Below are positions 10,839 to 21,955 of a stretch of DNA of 64,000 bases, piece by piece (the first letter of the stretch is position 1; the number at the start of each line of letters is the position of its first letter). The position numbers were made by a program, and so were the translations under genes. The notes below the pieces were generated by a model that worked only from the letters and a program-made list of their open reading frames with translations, was not told where the DNA came from and searched no databases. The stretch covers positions 41,015,725 through 41,079,724 of the forward strand of contig NC_086031.1 in the NCBI RefSeq assembly GCF_036323735.1, read 5' to 3'. This DNA comes from Rattus norvegicus (lineage: Eukaryota > Chordata > Mammalia > Rodentia > Muridae).

Positions 10839-11700
10839 TAAGAAGAAAATAGAGCAGTGAAATTAATCCGCATGCATGGCTCTCTTACCCCCTTCTTTTT
10901 CTTTTTTGTCCAACCAATAATTTCAACTTAAAAAATGTCTCACCATGGGACAGGTTTTCACCCGAAATCTAGAGAGGTGGGTAATACATTCACTCCACAA
11001 CCATGCTTGAGAGATCAACATCTGGGGCTTGGGACAAGTGGTAATGGCACTGAGTGACCTGGACCAGCAGGTCATTCTTCAGTGACAGGGTCCTGAGGAA
11101 GAAGGGACGCAGGAATCAGAGAAAAAGAAGATGGAGTAGGTGGCCTCCAGATGTCTTGAGCAAGCGATATTTATGTCAAGCAAGCCTATTAAGAAGTACA
11201 GCAGCAGGTATACTGTTTCCAGGGGATAAATGGGCAGTGTCAAAGGAACGCTTTATCATATAATGGGAATAAGTTGGCTAATCAACCAATGTTGCAAAGG
11301 GGGACACTGAATATCTCAAGGGTGTCAGAAACCAGTGGCCTTGGAACTGATCAACATAGCTTCTTAGGGTCGACTTGTCAGGATCTACAACTCCCCCAGA
11401 GCCCTGGCCCCATGCCATAGCTGGCTCTGCCAAGCGTGTTCCTTCGTGTTCCTTCTCCATCTATCAGGGCCTTGGGGAAAGCCTTGTATCAAGGTCAGCC
11501 TTGCCCTCCACAACTGAGCACAGCCAATTCAAAGTTGCATGTGGCTCAGGTCGAATGGGTGCAAAAGGTCTTTGATATCCAATGGGAATTTTTCATATGG
11601 TGCAATGATTATCAGCCCACTGTTATAGGGAGTTCAAAACACCAATTCTTCTCTCCATAGACCCATATACACACACAGAGAGATACATAGACCCACACTC
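10839..11700. other. Unique spacer
   Basis: No SINE, LINE or reading frame with visible homology. The longest frames overlap in both strands and look random. Confidence 0.4.
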
Positions 11701-11701
11701 A

Positions 11702-11745
<44 letters not shown>
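11702..11745 (+). repeat. (CA)n microsatellite
   Basis: About 21 CA units, preceded by imperfect CA/GA (11670-11700). Confidence 0.97.
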
Positions 11746-11747
<2 letters not shown>

Positions 11748-11989
11748 ACTTAAGCTTAAAATTGAAAACTTAAGTAGCATCCTTCCACCTCTCTATTAAC
11801 CATAGGCACTGGAGGAGGGAGAAATAAACAATGGAGATCTGTAGCTAACTCCAGAGCTCTCCCTGCAAATTACAGCAATGAGCTCACTTTCAGAGGCTCC
11901 GAGGCCAATTTTAATAAAATAAACAAAGAAAGGAATTATGTAAATAGAACTCACACACAAAGAGACTGACTTGGGAGGTACCAATGGGA

Positions 11990-12480
11990 ACTAACCCAGA
12001 TGTTCATTCAGGCTTGACATGTCTCTGCCAAGCCCCTTAGACTGTGTGTTCATAAACTCAGCTGCTCACTCAAGACCTCTGGGCTTAATGCAAATTAATT
12101 AAAGTGCCATGCAGCTCATTTGACCATTATCGAGGTTTTAAAATAATTAAGTGTGAAGGCAACTGATTAAACCCTTTCTGAGCTGCCGAAGCTGTTTATG
12201 AATTATATAAGTTCCATATTAATGAGAGTCCTCGGTGACTGCAGATTAGCTGGGGGATATTCATTAAGAAGGAATGAAAGGTGACAGGAGCTGTGACATC
12301 CTTTTGTTTGCCACTCGCTGACAGCTTTCGGGGAGCTCCAAGTGAAGGCAGAAAAAGAATACACTTATAGCATTTTACAAATAGGATAATAATTTCATCC
12401 CGTCGGATCCTCCCACTAATCCTGTAAGAGTGGCAGGCTGCCGCTATTCTGCTAGTCTTTGTCTTACAACAAAGCGGGAT
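11990..12480. promoter_or_regulatory. Candidate conserved non-coding element or enhancer
   Basis: A repeat-free block dense in homeodomain and POU core sites: a perfect octamer ATGCAAAT at 12088-12095 overlapping the palindrome TTAATTAA at 12095-12102, then AAAATAATTAAG (about 12139), AATTATATAAG (about 12201), ATATTAATGAG (about 12216) and ATTCATTAAG (about 12260). There is no reading frame and no microsatellite decay. This composition is typical of developmental enhancers, but single-sequence motif density is weak evidence. No target gene is visible in the window. Confidence 0.4.
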
Positions 12481-12747
12481 GAAAGCATCAAGTGGGGCCT
12501 AGCCGCAAGTGAGGAAAGGAATGATATCGCATTCCCTGGCTGACTGACTCCTGGTTCAGGGTCTTTCCAGAATGACAGCTTTCTCTGCTACTTTTGCAAG
12601 AATTCCTTCGCTGGACAGATGTAAATAAGATTTATATCTCCTCCTAAGATTCCCAAGGGCAAAGTATAATCCCTCAAAGTGACCAGGGCCACCAGTGAGT
12701 TTCTCCAGGTGGCATCACTGGCCCTTTCTTTATATTATTATTACAAA
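12481..12747. other. Unique spacer downstream of the candidate element
   Basis: No repeat or gene seen. It may belong with the block at 11990-12480. Confidence 0.35.
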
Positions 12748-13260
12748 CCCTGATAGTTAGCTTTAAATGTCAACTCGCCACAACCCGAGAAACAAGCCCC
12801 AGTTATAGACTTGTCTTGGGGGAAGCTGGCCTGAGGAAATCTCTGAGGGCGATTGTCATGGCTGTTAATAAAAGAAGCACCTAGCCCGCAGTCCCTAGGC
12901 TGAGGGCCCAAAGCTAGAGGACAGGCAAACGCTGTGTGAAATCTCTGGGGCAGAGGGCAGGCAGCACCGGTGTGTTCCGTTTGCTCTGCTCTTGTTGGCT
13001 TTGACGTAGCCAGATGCTGAGTTCCCACCTTGACTTCCACTCTGTGGTGGACTGTAGCCTGGATGTTAGCTGAGAATCCCCTTCTTCCCTGTGGTATCTT
13101 CTTCTCAGCACTGACGGAAATGAACGACATCTGATTTTTGCTACAGATCTATTCAGACATTGCACTTCTTCTAGGGTCCTCGTTGCTAGCTTTCTGCTTT
13201 CTATCAACTTTGGATTTTAGTGTAGTTTTCGGGCTTATGGGAAATTTTGGTGTGTAATTG
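12748..13260 (-). mobile_element. Family A repeat, reverse orientation
   Basis: Starts GATAGTTAGCTTTAAATGTCAAC and continues GACTTGTCTTGG...GGCTGTTAATAAAAGAAGCACC. The order matches the copy at 32921, the reverse complement of the forward copies. Confidence 0.55.
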
Positions 13261-14004
13261 TTTCGAGCCTCGTAAACACTGGCATAAACAAGGAGAAGGC
13301 TTCATTGGTTCACATTATGGGGATCCCATCTGTAGAGGGGCTCTGTGAGAATCAACAGCTATGATGTCATGAAGATTCAGCGTCCCTGTGTGTGGCATTT
13401 GAGTTTCAGGCTATTTGCTCCCTCTCCCATTAACTATAATCTCAGAAAACCCATGTGGTTACAATGATGCCCAAAAAGCAATGAGCTTACGTGGGCATGT
13501 GAAAGTATGTGCCTGTGTGTGCTCACGAATGCATGTTTGTTGAAAGAACCCCCCTCCCCCAACACTCCACTGCCATGACTAAGCCTTGAGCATTCCCTTC
13601 CCATAGTCTCTGGGTAGGTGGGAATTTCCTGATAGCCACAGGTGGATTAGGACCCAGAGAGGAGGGTGTGACCTGAAATAAGTCATTACAAAAATTCAGA
13701 GCCGGTATACAAAGTCTCAAGTCAGGGCAGGTAGCTACACACACGAGCTGGTTATACTTCTTTACAGACCTTATAATCTTCTTTACAAGTCTTAGAAAGC
13801 TTTTTAAAACTCCATGGCAGGCTGGAAGAAACATTTAGCTAACAGCGATTATATGAGAGTCTTTTCTATTAGTCATATTAATACCATTTCTTTTGACAGT
13901 GATCGAGCGATAATTCCAAGATTATTTTAGAAAATCCTGATTACTGGTAGCAATTGAACACAAAGTGCAGGAAGAACAACTGTATTTCAGAAACACTTAT
14001 TGCT
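13261..14004. other. Unique spacer
   Basis: No repeat recognised. 13840-14000 is AT-rich and microsatellite-free, with ATATTAATACC and GATAATTCC. Confidence 0.4.
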
Positions 14005-14106
14005 TTGATTTCTTCCTTGACATATGGTCTCACTCTAGTACATAAAAATCCTCCTGCCTCAACCGCCTATGTGCTGCAGTTACAAGCATGCACCACCACT
14101 TCTGGC
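14005..14106 (-). mobile_element. B1 SINE fragment
   Basis: Reverse-strand B1 body: CCTCCTGCCTCAACCGCC followed by ACAAGCATGCACCACCAC. Confidence 0.7.
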
Positions 14107-14976
14107 TTACCATAAGCCACTGATACTTTGGCCCTGAGTTAGCCAACTGGTTTACATGTCTACCAGCAAGCAGGAAAAGCACAGAATTCAAGCATTCTGA
14201 GAACAGAATGGGGCGCCCCAGCCGGGGAGGGAGACAGACGGGTATGAGCTGCTCAGAGAGCCAGTCAGCACCGGGGTGTCAACTGGGCGCCAGGTAGATC
14301 ATTTCCTCAGCCAAGCCCTTCTAAATGCAGGAAGGTCTTCAGTGAGACACTTGAGGTCTGAACCTGAGTGTCTATTTAATATCGACATTATGGCCCCGAG
14401 CCACAGGTTGAAGATAACAGAAATGAATATGACCAGGTTCCTGCCCTTTGGCGCTCATGGTCTAATGGGAAAGACAACTCATAAAAAATCAATTTTGAGT
14501 GGAACAACAGAGGTGGCATGGTACACGCTGCAGTGGGTTCCCAGAGGGAGCTGGTGATTAATTCAGTTTGGAAAATCAGAGACGACTCTATAAAGGAAAA
14601 AAAAAAGGTGAAAATCAAGGGTATGTTGGAGTTGATCAAGTAGGCAGCAAAGGAAAAGATTTTTCCAGAAATGGAGAGGTTTAACACAGCGTGGCCTCCA
14701 TGGGGAGCCACAGGACAGTCAATATGGACTCACGTGGCCCTGAAGGGAGACAGCTGGGAGAAAGGAAGACAGAATCCAGACCTTAATAAGCTCCCCAATC
14801 TTACTAGGGGCCCCTGTGTCTGGGACTTACAGAAACCTGTCTCACCTCTAATGGCCCTCCCCGTCCACTGACCAGTTATAGAACAGAGGTGCTTTCCGAA
14901 ATGGAGACATTCTAGTCTCCTGTGGAAGATTCTCAGCATTGAGGATTATTCACCTACTGCATCTGCCTCATACAGT

Positions 14977-14978
<2 letters not shown>
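14107..14978. other. Unique spacer
   Basis: No repeat seen. The 93- and 107-residue frames on opposite strands overlap and show no family motif. Confidence 0.4.

Positions 14979-15020
<42 letters not shown>
14979..15020 (+). repeat. (CA)n microsatellite
   Basis: About 21 CA units. Confidence 0.97.
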
Positions 15021-15022
<2 letters not shown>

Positions 15023-16078
15023 TAACAGAGAACTTGGGGCCTTGTAAAAGGCAACGTGAAGAGTAGTTCAAGCATCTATAGGTGCTGGCCTCACTCTATC
15101 TTAGAGACCAGATCGCTGCAGCTCTGAGCCTCTCTCTGAAGCCTGGAGCTACACAAGGCCATTTCCAGACCCATTCCCAGTATTCATGGTGAGTACTGAC
15201 CAGGGTCAAGCCTTCAGGAAAGAGGGAATTCAATCTTCACTGGGGCCCAATTCAGTCCAGGTGCTGGGTACCCAGAACCCTGTGAGGGTCACACTTTCAA
15301 GTCTACCCCAAAACTAGATTTGTGCCCTTCCTGAGACTACTAGTTTCTGAGTAAACACAAAAGGCACTTTTCTATAGCACTTAGGTGTGTACGTTCCCAA
15401 GTGTATACAAAGAAAGTCCATTTCTGTCATTTTTAGTGACTCATTTTTCATTTCCAATATGCAAGTGCTCTATAGAAAAAAAAAGATGTGTGTACCAAAA
15501 ACCTTGTATACACACTGAGCCTTGGTAGTCAGGATCGTGCTTCAAATGCCTTAAATGTCATGACAAATACCTTTTCTTCATCTCTCGCCCTTTCACAGTG
15601 GCAAAAGCCAACTCCCAATGTGTAGTTTCACTTGTCAAGCTCTTTAAGGTAGAATGTTTTACTTCTATAAAAGATATACCAAAAAGAGACACCAAATCCA
15701 AGGTCCATTTTGTTTTCAAAGAAGAATCAAGAGCAGAGCTGTGAACCAACAACGAGAGAAACAATGTTTCTCTCTCAGCGTCCACATGTACTGTCTGAGC
15801 ACTTACCCTCTCTCTACTGAGAGGAACCAGAAGGACTGGTCTCTCCCTTCAGAAGCCTGCTCTGCCTGAGTGTCTTGTGAACTGTTCCTGAGGAGACGAA
15901 TGCATACCTATGCACCCTGGGTAGGGCAGACATGGGAAAGCAAAGAAAGGATTCCACCCAAGCCCAGTTTGGTGAACCAGTCTATTGAATTGGGTTTATT
16001 TACAGGAGAATGGACAGCTTAGGAGTGGCTACCCCACAGAACATAATATCTCTGTCCCAGCATCTATTGTGTACCTAG

Positions 16079-16082
<4 letters not shown>
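15021..16082. other. Unique spacer
   Basis: No repeat family recognised. 15340-15480 is AT-rich with several AAAG and TGAC words, but no further support for function. Confidence 0.4.

Positions 16083-16122
<40 letters not shown>
16083..16122 (+). repeat. (CA)n microsatellite
   Basis: About 20 CA units followed by AGGAAAAGAAAAAG. Confidence 0.97.
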
Positions 16123-16123
<1 letters not shown>

Positions 16124-16670
16124 AAAAGAAAAAGAAAAATTACAGGCGCAGTTCCCAGCCTCAAGGATGTCCTTGTTTGAAAAGCAAGTCTTAAATGATT
16201 CAGCTGCCTCTTAGGCTAAGCCATAGCAACCGCCATAAACACACTATAATTAACATCTCATGCCAAGCAAGGGGAACACAGAAAATATTTCGTTTAAGGT
16301 CTTGGAGGAGTCCTAGGTGTTCTTCCCTTAGAATGAGGACACTGTCAAATTATTTATGTAGAAGCAGCTGTGAATTCCACCAGGTTTTTAAATGTCTACA
16401 AATTTGCTTCCAGCAGAAACATCAACTGTGTCCCTGGGCTGCAGACCCAGTTACAGGCCAGGATGTGGTACCCTGAGAAACAGGTACTCAACATCTAACC
16501 CGTGGAGTGCTGGCCCTCTGGAAAGCTCTTACTCTTCAGACTCTCACTCCTCAGGGACCCAAGAAGTGAATGAATATAAAAACTTTCCACAGCCATTTTA
16601 CATCACCACAGGATGAGAGGCTGTGGCCAGTGTGACCAGGCAGGCCCCTCTGGGAAGGAGGACGTTACTG
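16123..16670. other. Unique spacer
   Basis: Nothing recognised. Confidence 0.4.
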
Positions 16671-16825
16671 GACAGGTCTGCAAGATGGCTTACCAGGTGA
16701 AGATGCTTATTGCAAAGCTCAATTACAGGAATTTGATCCCAGAATCCTTGTAAAGATAGGAGGAGAGAACAGACTCCACAAAATTTGTGTACCCACCTTC
16801 TGTCTGTCTCTCTTTCTCTCTTTCA
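16671..16825 (+). mobile_element. Degenerate B2/B3-type SINE
   Basis: GCAAGATGGCTTACCAGGTG, GGAATTTGATCCCAGAATCC and a tail leading into the microsatellite fit a short, old tRNA-derived SINE. Confidence 0.55.
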
Positions 16826-16830
16826 GACAT

Positions 16831-16895
<65 letters not shown>

Positions 16896-16896
16896 C

Positions 16897-16939
<43 letters not shown>
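16826..16939 (+). repeat. (CA)n-(GA)n compound microsatellite
   Basis: Short CA run, then two long GA arrays separated by ACACCCCACA near 16891-16900. Confidence 0.97.
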
Positions 16940-16942
<3 letters not shown>

Positions 16943-17488
16943 GTTTTCTTTTTAAGAAGGAAACATTACTGGAGTTAGGGCCTGGGTCTGGCCCTGGCAG
17001 TCCTAATAAACAAGATCTGCCAATTAAAGACACAAGTATTAGCGAAAAGCAGGAAAGATGCCACGTATTTAATATGGCCACGTTGAGAAGAGGGGTAGAG
17101 AGGTCTAGAGACCTTCCCCACCCAAGTCGTAATTTAGATTTAAACAGTGGGCAAGAAGCATAGAACTACTCAGTCTTGGTCAAGGTATGGTCCTGTTCAC
17201 CATTAACCCACCCCAGTCTCAGCTCCAGGCTTTGCCAGAAAGTAGGCCCACGAATTGTCACAGAGGTCTGAACTGTCTTTCCAGGAGGAAAGTCCCTCCT
17301 TGGGCTAGCTCAGGGTTTGCCCTCTCCCTTTTCCAGCGTGAAATTCCTGGGGAAATGTCAATTTCTTGGGGTTCTCTGTTTCCGTAGTCTGAAAGCCAAC
17401 AGGAGGGAGGCAGGTTACTGCAGGCTGCTCCATCCGGTTTCCCAACTTTAATTAGGAAAGAACAGGCAGTAGTTGAGGGTGTGTGTTA

Positions 17489-17490
<2 letters not shown>
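16940..17490. other. Unique spacer
   Basis: No repeat or gene recognised. Confidence 0.4.

Positions 17491-17584
<94 letters not shown>
17491..17584 (+). repeat. (CA)n-(GA)n compound microsatellite
   Basis: About 22 CA units followed by about 25 GA units. Confidence 0.97.
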
Positions 17585-17587
<3 letters not shown>

Positions 17588-18167
17588 TATCTTATCTGTT
17601 CTTTTTCAGCTGTACAGCCCTAGGCATATTGCCTGACCTTATCCCAGGTCTGAAACATGCCTCCTGCTGAAATGTTCTATGGGATGAAGACCAATATGAA
17701 AGAGAGCAGGCACGCAGTCGCTGGGTATTCAACCTTTTCAACCTCTCTGGCTCCTCCTCTCTACCAAGGGTACCCTCTTACTTCTTTGTATTTTATTTTT
17801 CATAAAACCCACTTCGTTTCCATGAAAACAAGTGTATTGGGCACTGTGGTGGTTCCTCTTCCTTGTCAAGTTTTCTGAACTTAGACTAACCAGGGTAACC
17901 ACCTCTCGGGGTGCCTATAGAAGGGATCCCAGAGAAGCTTACCAGAGGATGGAGATCTATCCTGACTAAAGGGGTAGCACTATCCCCATGGGCTGGGCCC
18001 CTCCCCGGGTGTATGCTTCATAGAACTAAAAATTGTGATGCAATTCAACCTTGCAGCCTACAGTGTGTGCTTTTGTGTGGTTGGTGAACCAAGAGGCCAG
18101 GTGCAGCAGACACACAGTCTGTGTGCACCCACCCACTCCCCATACACACGCCCCAAACCCACTGTCT
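17585..18167. other. Unique spacer
   Basis: Nothing recognised apart from a short CA-rich run near 18108-18150. Confidence 0.4.
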
Positions 18168-18213
18168 ATGTTGAAGCAAGATATAGATCCTGGGAATGCT
18201 AACATTTAGGGGA
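18168..18213 (-). repeat. Local repeat copy 1 (inverted)
   Basis: The reverse complement matches the copies at 18819 and 19770, with the shared core CTTGCTTCAACATAGACAG. It is the only inverted copy of the three. Confidence 0.8.
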
Positions 18214-18818
18214 TTCTGTGAGCCAAGGAAATCCTTCCTCCCTCAAATTGCTTCTGTCTCAGCGCTAAAGAAATGTCACTGATATAAAAGATAAGAATGC
18301 AGCTCAGTGGTCCAGCATCTCAGGCTTCCTTATGACTGGGATCTGGGTTTTGTCTGTTATCAAGTTCGCTTATGAAGGGAAGAGAAGATTCCTGGTTAAT
18401 GGGTAGAAGACAGAAAAAAAAAAAAGACTGGGAGTGGGATGAGGACTGGCATGGAGAAGAAGATTGCTTTTGGTCAAAAGTACAGGAGGAAGTGTTGAGA
18501 CATGACTGGGTGGCAGGGAAGGATGAGGCATGCTGACAGAAAGTTCCAGAAGCTGATTCCAGAAGGTTCTAGAAGCCAGTGCCCTCGGAACCTGAAGAGC
18601 AGGAAAAAAGCATCAGGTACACAGATCCTGAGAGCCTTTGAATTGGGTGATAAGGGTCCATGTCAGCCTATTTCCCCTTGGGTAATGTGCCGGTCTGCCA
18701 CTGAAAACCTTCTGTGCTGGACACTATTTTAATGGTCATGGGAGTCTCTGTGTTTACCCCAAGTTGTCATTCCAAAGGGAAAAGGGAAGAAAGGGCCAGA
18801 TGAATGAGTAGCCTCTAC
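18214..18818. other. Spacer with a B4/ID-like trace
   Basis: About 18290-18360 has an ID-like head (ATGCAGCTCAGTGG...GATCTGGGTTTTGTC), badly decayed. An A run lies at 18413-18424. Otherwise nothing. Confidence 0.35.
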
Positions 18819-18872
18819 ACGTTGGCATTCTCAGGGTATATATCTTGCTTCAACATAGACAGGGGATTCTGT
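18819..18872 (+). repeat. Local repeat copy 2
   Basis: CGTTGGCATTCTCAGGGTAT onward, ending GGGGATTCTGTGC. It is followed by a long TG array, as copy 3 is. Confidence 0.85.
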
Positions 18873-18895
18873 GCTTTTGGGGGCAGGTATGTACA

Positions 18896-18901
18896 CACAC
18901 A

Positions 18902-18946
<45 letters not shown>

Positions 18947-19013
18947 TTGTATGTGTCTGTGTGTGTGTCTGTGTGTGTATTTGTGTGTGTCTGTGTGTGG
19001 GTGTGTGTCTGTT
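18896..19013 (+). repeat. (TG)n array with TGTCTG and TATTTG variants
   Basis: Pure TG at 18908-18944, then TG units interrupted by CTG and TATTTG. Confidence 0.95.
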
Positions 19014-19088
19014 CTGAGTATGTATACACAAATGTAGAGATCAGACATCAACCTCAGCTGTCATTCCGGGGGTGTCATTCACCTTGGT

Positions 19089-19290
19089 TTTTGAGACAGC
19101 GTCCCTCACTGCCTAGAGGTTCACCAAGTGGCTAGGCTGAGTTGAAGAGATATATCTGTGTTACATCCTCAGCAAGGGATCACAGGTATCTACCACCATG
19201 CTCCGGGTTTTTCCTGAGTTCTGAGTTCAAACTCAGGCTCCTATGCTTGTACAGCAAGCACTTTACGGGCTGAGCCATCTCTTCAACCCC
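19089..19290 (-). mobile_element. B3 SINE, reverse orientation
   Basis: Begins with TTTGAGACAGCGTCCCTCACT and ends GCACTTTACGGGCTGAGCCATCTC, the reverse complement of the tRNA-like head. Confidence 0.8.
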
Positions 19291-19769
19291 CGGTTGTTAT
19301 GTGTGTTTATGTGTGTATGTGTCTCGGTGTCTCAGTTTTATACTCTGGAGCAGGGCTCCTCAGGCTGAGGCAAACAGAAGGTATAGGAAAATTAATGAAT
19401 TTAGATCAGGAAAATTTACAGCCCAATTTTCGCTACCCTCCAAGTAAAATGAAGAGTTTCTTCCAACGAACACAGAGAACTCTCTGCAATTTTGTGACTA
19501 ATAGAAATTATAGGTATTTTCATTCATACTGCAGTGGTTGCAACTATTTTTAAATATTTATGTTTGTCTGAGTTCCAAATGTATGGCAGTCTGAAGCCAG
19601 CATTAATATTCAATGCATTAGTAAAAAAGCAGTACATTAGCTATGATTACATATGACATCATTGTGTGTTTGTTTTTCAAAATCTTAATAACTATATCTC
19701 GATGTAATTGCTTTTCTCCTCTATAATCTTACTAATGCATGGACCTTATTCAGACCATAGAAGAATCCC
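19291..19769. other. Unique AT-rich spacer, possible conserved non-coding DNA
   Basis: 19380-19740 has no repeat signature and many TAAT and AATTA cores, plus TGACATCA near 19655. There is no frame with homology. Confidence 0.35.
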
Positions 19770-19823
19770 CAATGTTGGCATTCCCAAGGTATATATTGCT
19801 TTAACATAGACAGGGGATTCTGT
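19770..19823 (+). repeat. Local repeat copy 3
   Basis: ATGTTGGCATTCCCAAGGTA onward, ending GGGGATTCTGTAAG. It precedes the TG-rich minisatellite. Confidence 0.85.
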
Positions 19824-19842
19824 AAGTTTTGAGCATACATGT

Positions 19843-20222
19843 ATGTATGTGTGTGTGTGTATGTGTGTGTGTGTGTGTGTTTATGTTTATGTGTGTGTAT
19901 GTGTCTTGGTGCACACACACTATGTGTGTGTGTGTTTATGTGTGTGTATGTGTCTTGGTGCACACACACTGTGTGTGTGTGTATGTGTGTGTGTATATGT
20001 GTCTTGGTGCACACACACTATGTATGTGTGTGTGTGTGTTTATGTCTGTTTATGTGTGTGTGTGTGTTTATGTCTGTTTATGTGTGTGTATGTGTCTTGG
20101 TGCACACACACTATGTGTGTGTGTGTGTTTATGTGTGTGTGTGTCTTGGTGCACACACACTATGTATGTGTGTTTGTGTGTGTTTGTGTGTGTGTGTATG
20201 TGTCTCAGTGCATACAGACTAT
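19843..20222 (+). repeat. TG-rich minisatellite with a roughly 50-base higher-order unit
   Basis: The marker CTTGGTGCACACACACT recurs at about 19904, 19954, 20003, 20097 and 20145, with a diverged copy (CTCAGTGCATACAGACT) at about 20203. Spacing is about 50 bases apart from one gap of about 94. Between markers are TG and TTTATG units. The Cys/Val-rich frames on the plus strand come only from this composition. Confidence 0.9.
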
Positions 20223-20372
20223 GTGTGTCTGGTGTATAAGCTGCACCTGACCTGTTATTCCACCAACCCCACACAGGAACACACTGTGTGACTGCAAGGT
20301 TGAATTGTATCAAAGACAATAAACTAGTCCCATGGGCTGTCATGCATATAGCACTTACCACTTGCTATATTG

Positions 20373-20506
20373 TGATTTTTTTTAAGTTTTTGAGACAAGA
20401 TCTCACTACTTAGGTCACCGCTGATGTTGAAACTGTGATCTTCTTGCTTTTGCCTCCCAAACTCCCAAGATCTAGGATTACATACATGTGCGGTCATGTC
20501 AGGTGT
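20373..20506 (-). mobile_element. B1 SINE, reverse orientation
   Basis: TTTTTGAGACAAGATCTCACT at one end and TGGATTACA-like GGATTACATACATG near the other. The T-rich end at 20373-20386 marks the reversed A tail. Confidence 0.75.
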
Positions 20507-20940
20507 GTGGAACAAATTCTCAAAAGCCTTCCTTTAGATCTTTCAAGGAAGGGAGGAGAGTTTTCCTAGCTGAGAGCCAAAAGGAAAAAGAAGGTGAGAG
20601 AGCATGTTGGACAGCCAACAGGAGCCAGATACTTACCTCACAGCACCTGACAGACAGGTTAGAGGATCAACAGGTCCAGTGAGGAAGCTGAAACCAAGCA
20701 GTACAATGACCTCACCTAAGGTGACAGAGCCAAGACGCAGAGTCTAGCCTGGGAACATCTGATAACAACCCTGCCCCTCCACACCTCACTCCTGGCCATA
20801 GAGTGACTTTACCTGCTGATCCTCATGACATTATTGTATTTCTCTGCTGCTATGATAGTAAACAATGTATTCTCAATATTAAATCCCAATTGTATTTAAG
20901 AAATACCAAATCCTACTCTTGAAACCCTTATGACTCAAGT
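20507..20940. other. Unique spacer
   Basis: Nothing recognised. Confidence 0.4.
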
Positions 20941-21250
20941 CAGGACTTCGAAGATGGCTAACTTTGTAAAGTATTTGCCCCAGACATGAGGACCCACCCA
21001 GATGGTACGTAGTAGTAATCCCAGTGCTGGGGAGGCAGAAGCGAGCACCTTCCTGGGGCTCACTGGCCAGCCTGGCTAACCTACTTGGCAAGTTCCAGTC
21101 CATTGACAGCCTCAGTCTCGAGACTAAACTAACAAACCACAATGTAGCCAGTGCCTAAGGAATGCCATCTGTGGTTGTCTTCTGGCCTCTACACACACAT
21201 GAACGCTCACTCACACAGGTATGTCCACCTGAACACATGTATACACATCT
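20941..21250 (+). mobile_element. B3 SINE
   Basis: GAAGATGGCTAACTTTGTAAAG head, AATCCCAGTGCTGGGGAGGC and GGGGCTCACTGGCCAGCCTG in the body, tail CTTCTGGCCTCTACACACAC. Confidence 0.85.
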
Positions 21251-21800
21251 CTGTTCCTATAGAAAATAAAGGTAGCTTTTTTTAAAAAAATCTCATTTGG
21301 TTCAGATTACATTTGATTTAAAGGGAAGAATAAATTGAGGGATAGGTTGGTGTTCTATGTTGGTGTTCTGTGTACACAGATTTAGATTCTCTGGGGTTTG
21401 AACTAGAACATGTGTCATAACCAGGGTCCACATAGAATTTTAGATCTCTGGTGTTCTTTGAGAGCTCCTGAAGGCCTATGATTAAAGGAAGTGAGAACTT
21501 TGTAATAGTCAGAGGGAGAGATGAGATCTTTCCAGTACCCCATTGTTGGCAAAGGACAGTGTAGTTTAAAACCTATTGCCCTCTCTACTGGATACGGAAA
21601 TGATTGCATTCCCTCTCACCAAAAAGATGTTCAGAGCGCATGCAGATGGGTGGAAAAGGGATTCATCACATGCACAGAGGGAAAGAAACATGGAGGGAAA
21701 CGGGAACAATATGGTAGGATTGTCACCAAGCCTATCACACTGTAGTAAGAAAGACAAGAACTGCCTTTGAAACCAAGTGGTTCAGGGCCTGGACATAGAG
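21251..21800. other. Unique spacer
   Basis: No repeat recognised. A short tandem of TTGGTGTTCT occurs at about 21349-21368. Confidence 0.4.
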
Positions 21801-21824
21801 GGCTGGAGAGATGGCTCAGTGGTT

Positions 21825-21955
21825 AAGAGTGCTTTACTTTGGGGGTTGGGGATTTAGCTCAGTGGTAGAGCGCTTGCCTAGCAAGCGCAAGGCCCTGGGT
21901 TCGGTCCCCAGCTCCGAAAAAGAAAAAAAAAAAACCGCAAAGAGTGCTTTACTTT
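21825..21955 (+). mobile_element. ID SINE, near-consensus, with perfect duplication
   Basis: Body 21841-21939 carries the canonical rat ID sequence (GCGCTTGCCTAGCAAGCGC, GGTTCGGTCCCCAGCTCCG) and an A-rich tail. AAGAGTGCTTTACTTT flanks it at 21825-21840 and 21940-21955: 16 bases, no mismatch. Its site opens at the same TT/AAGA position that the L1 used. Confidence 0.97.

Noticed and set aside
19829..20291. Cys/Val-rich proteins of 135-150 residues in all three frames, and a CRISPR-like spaced repeat
   Set aside because: Three open frames at once reflect TG repeat composition. The repeated units are low-complexity and the spacers are not unique; the genome is mammalian.
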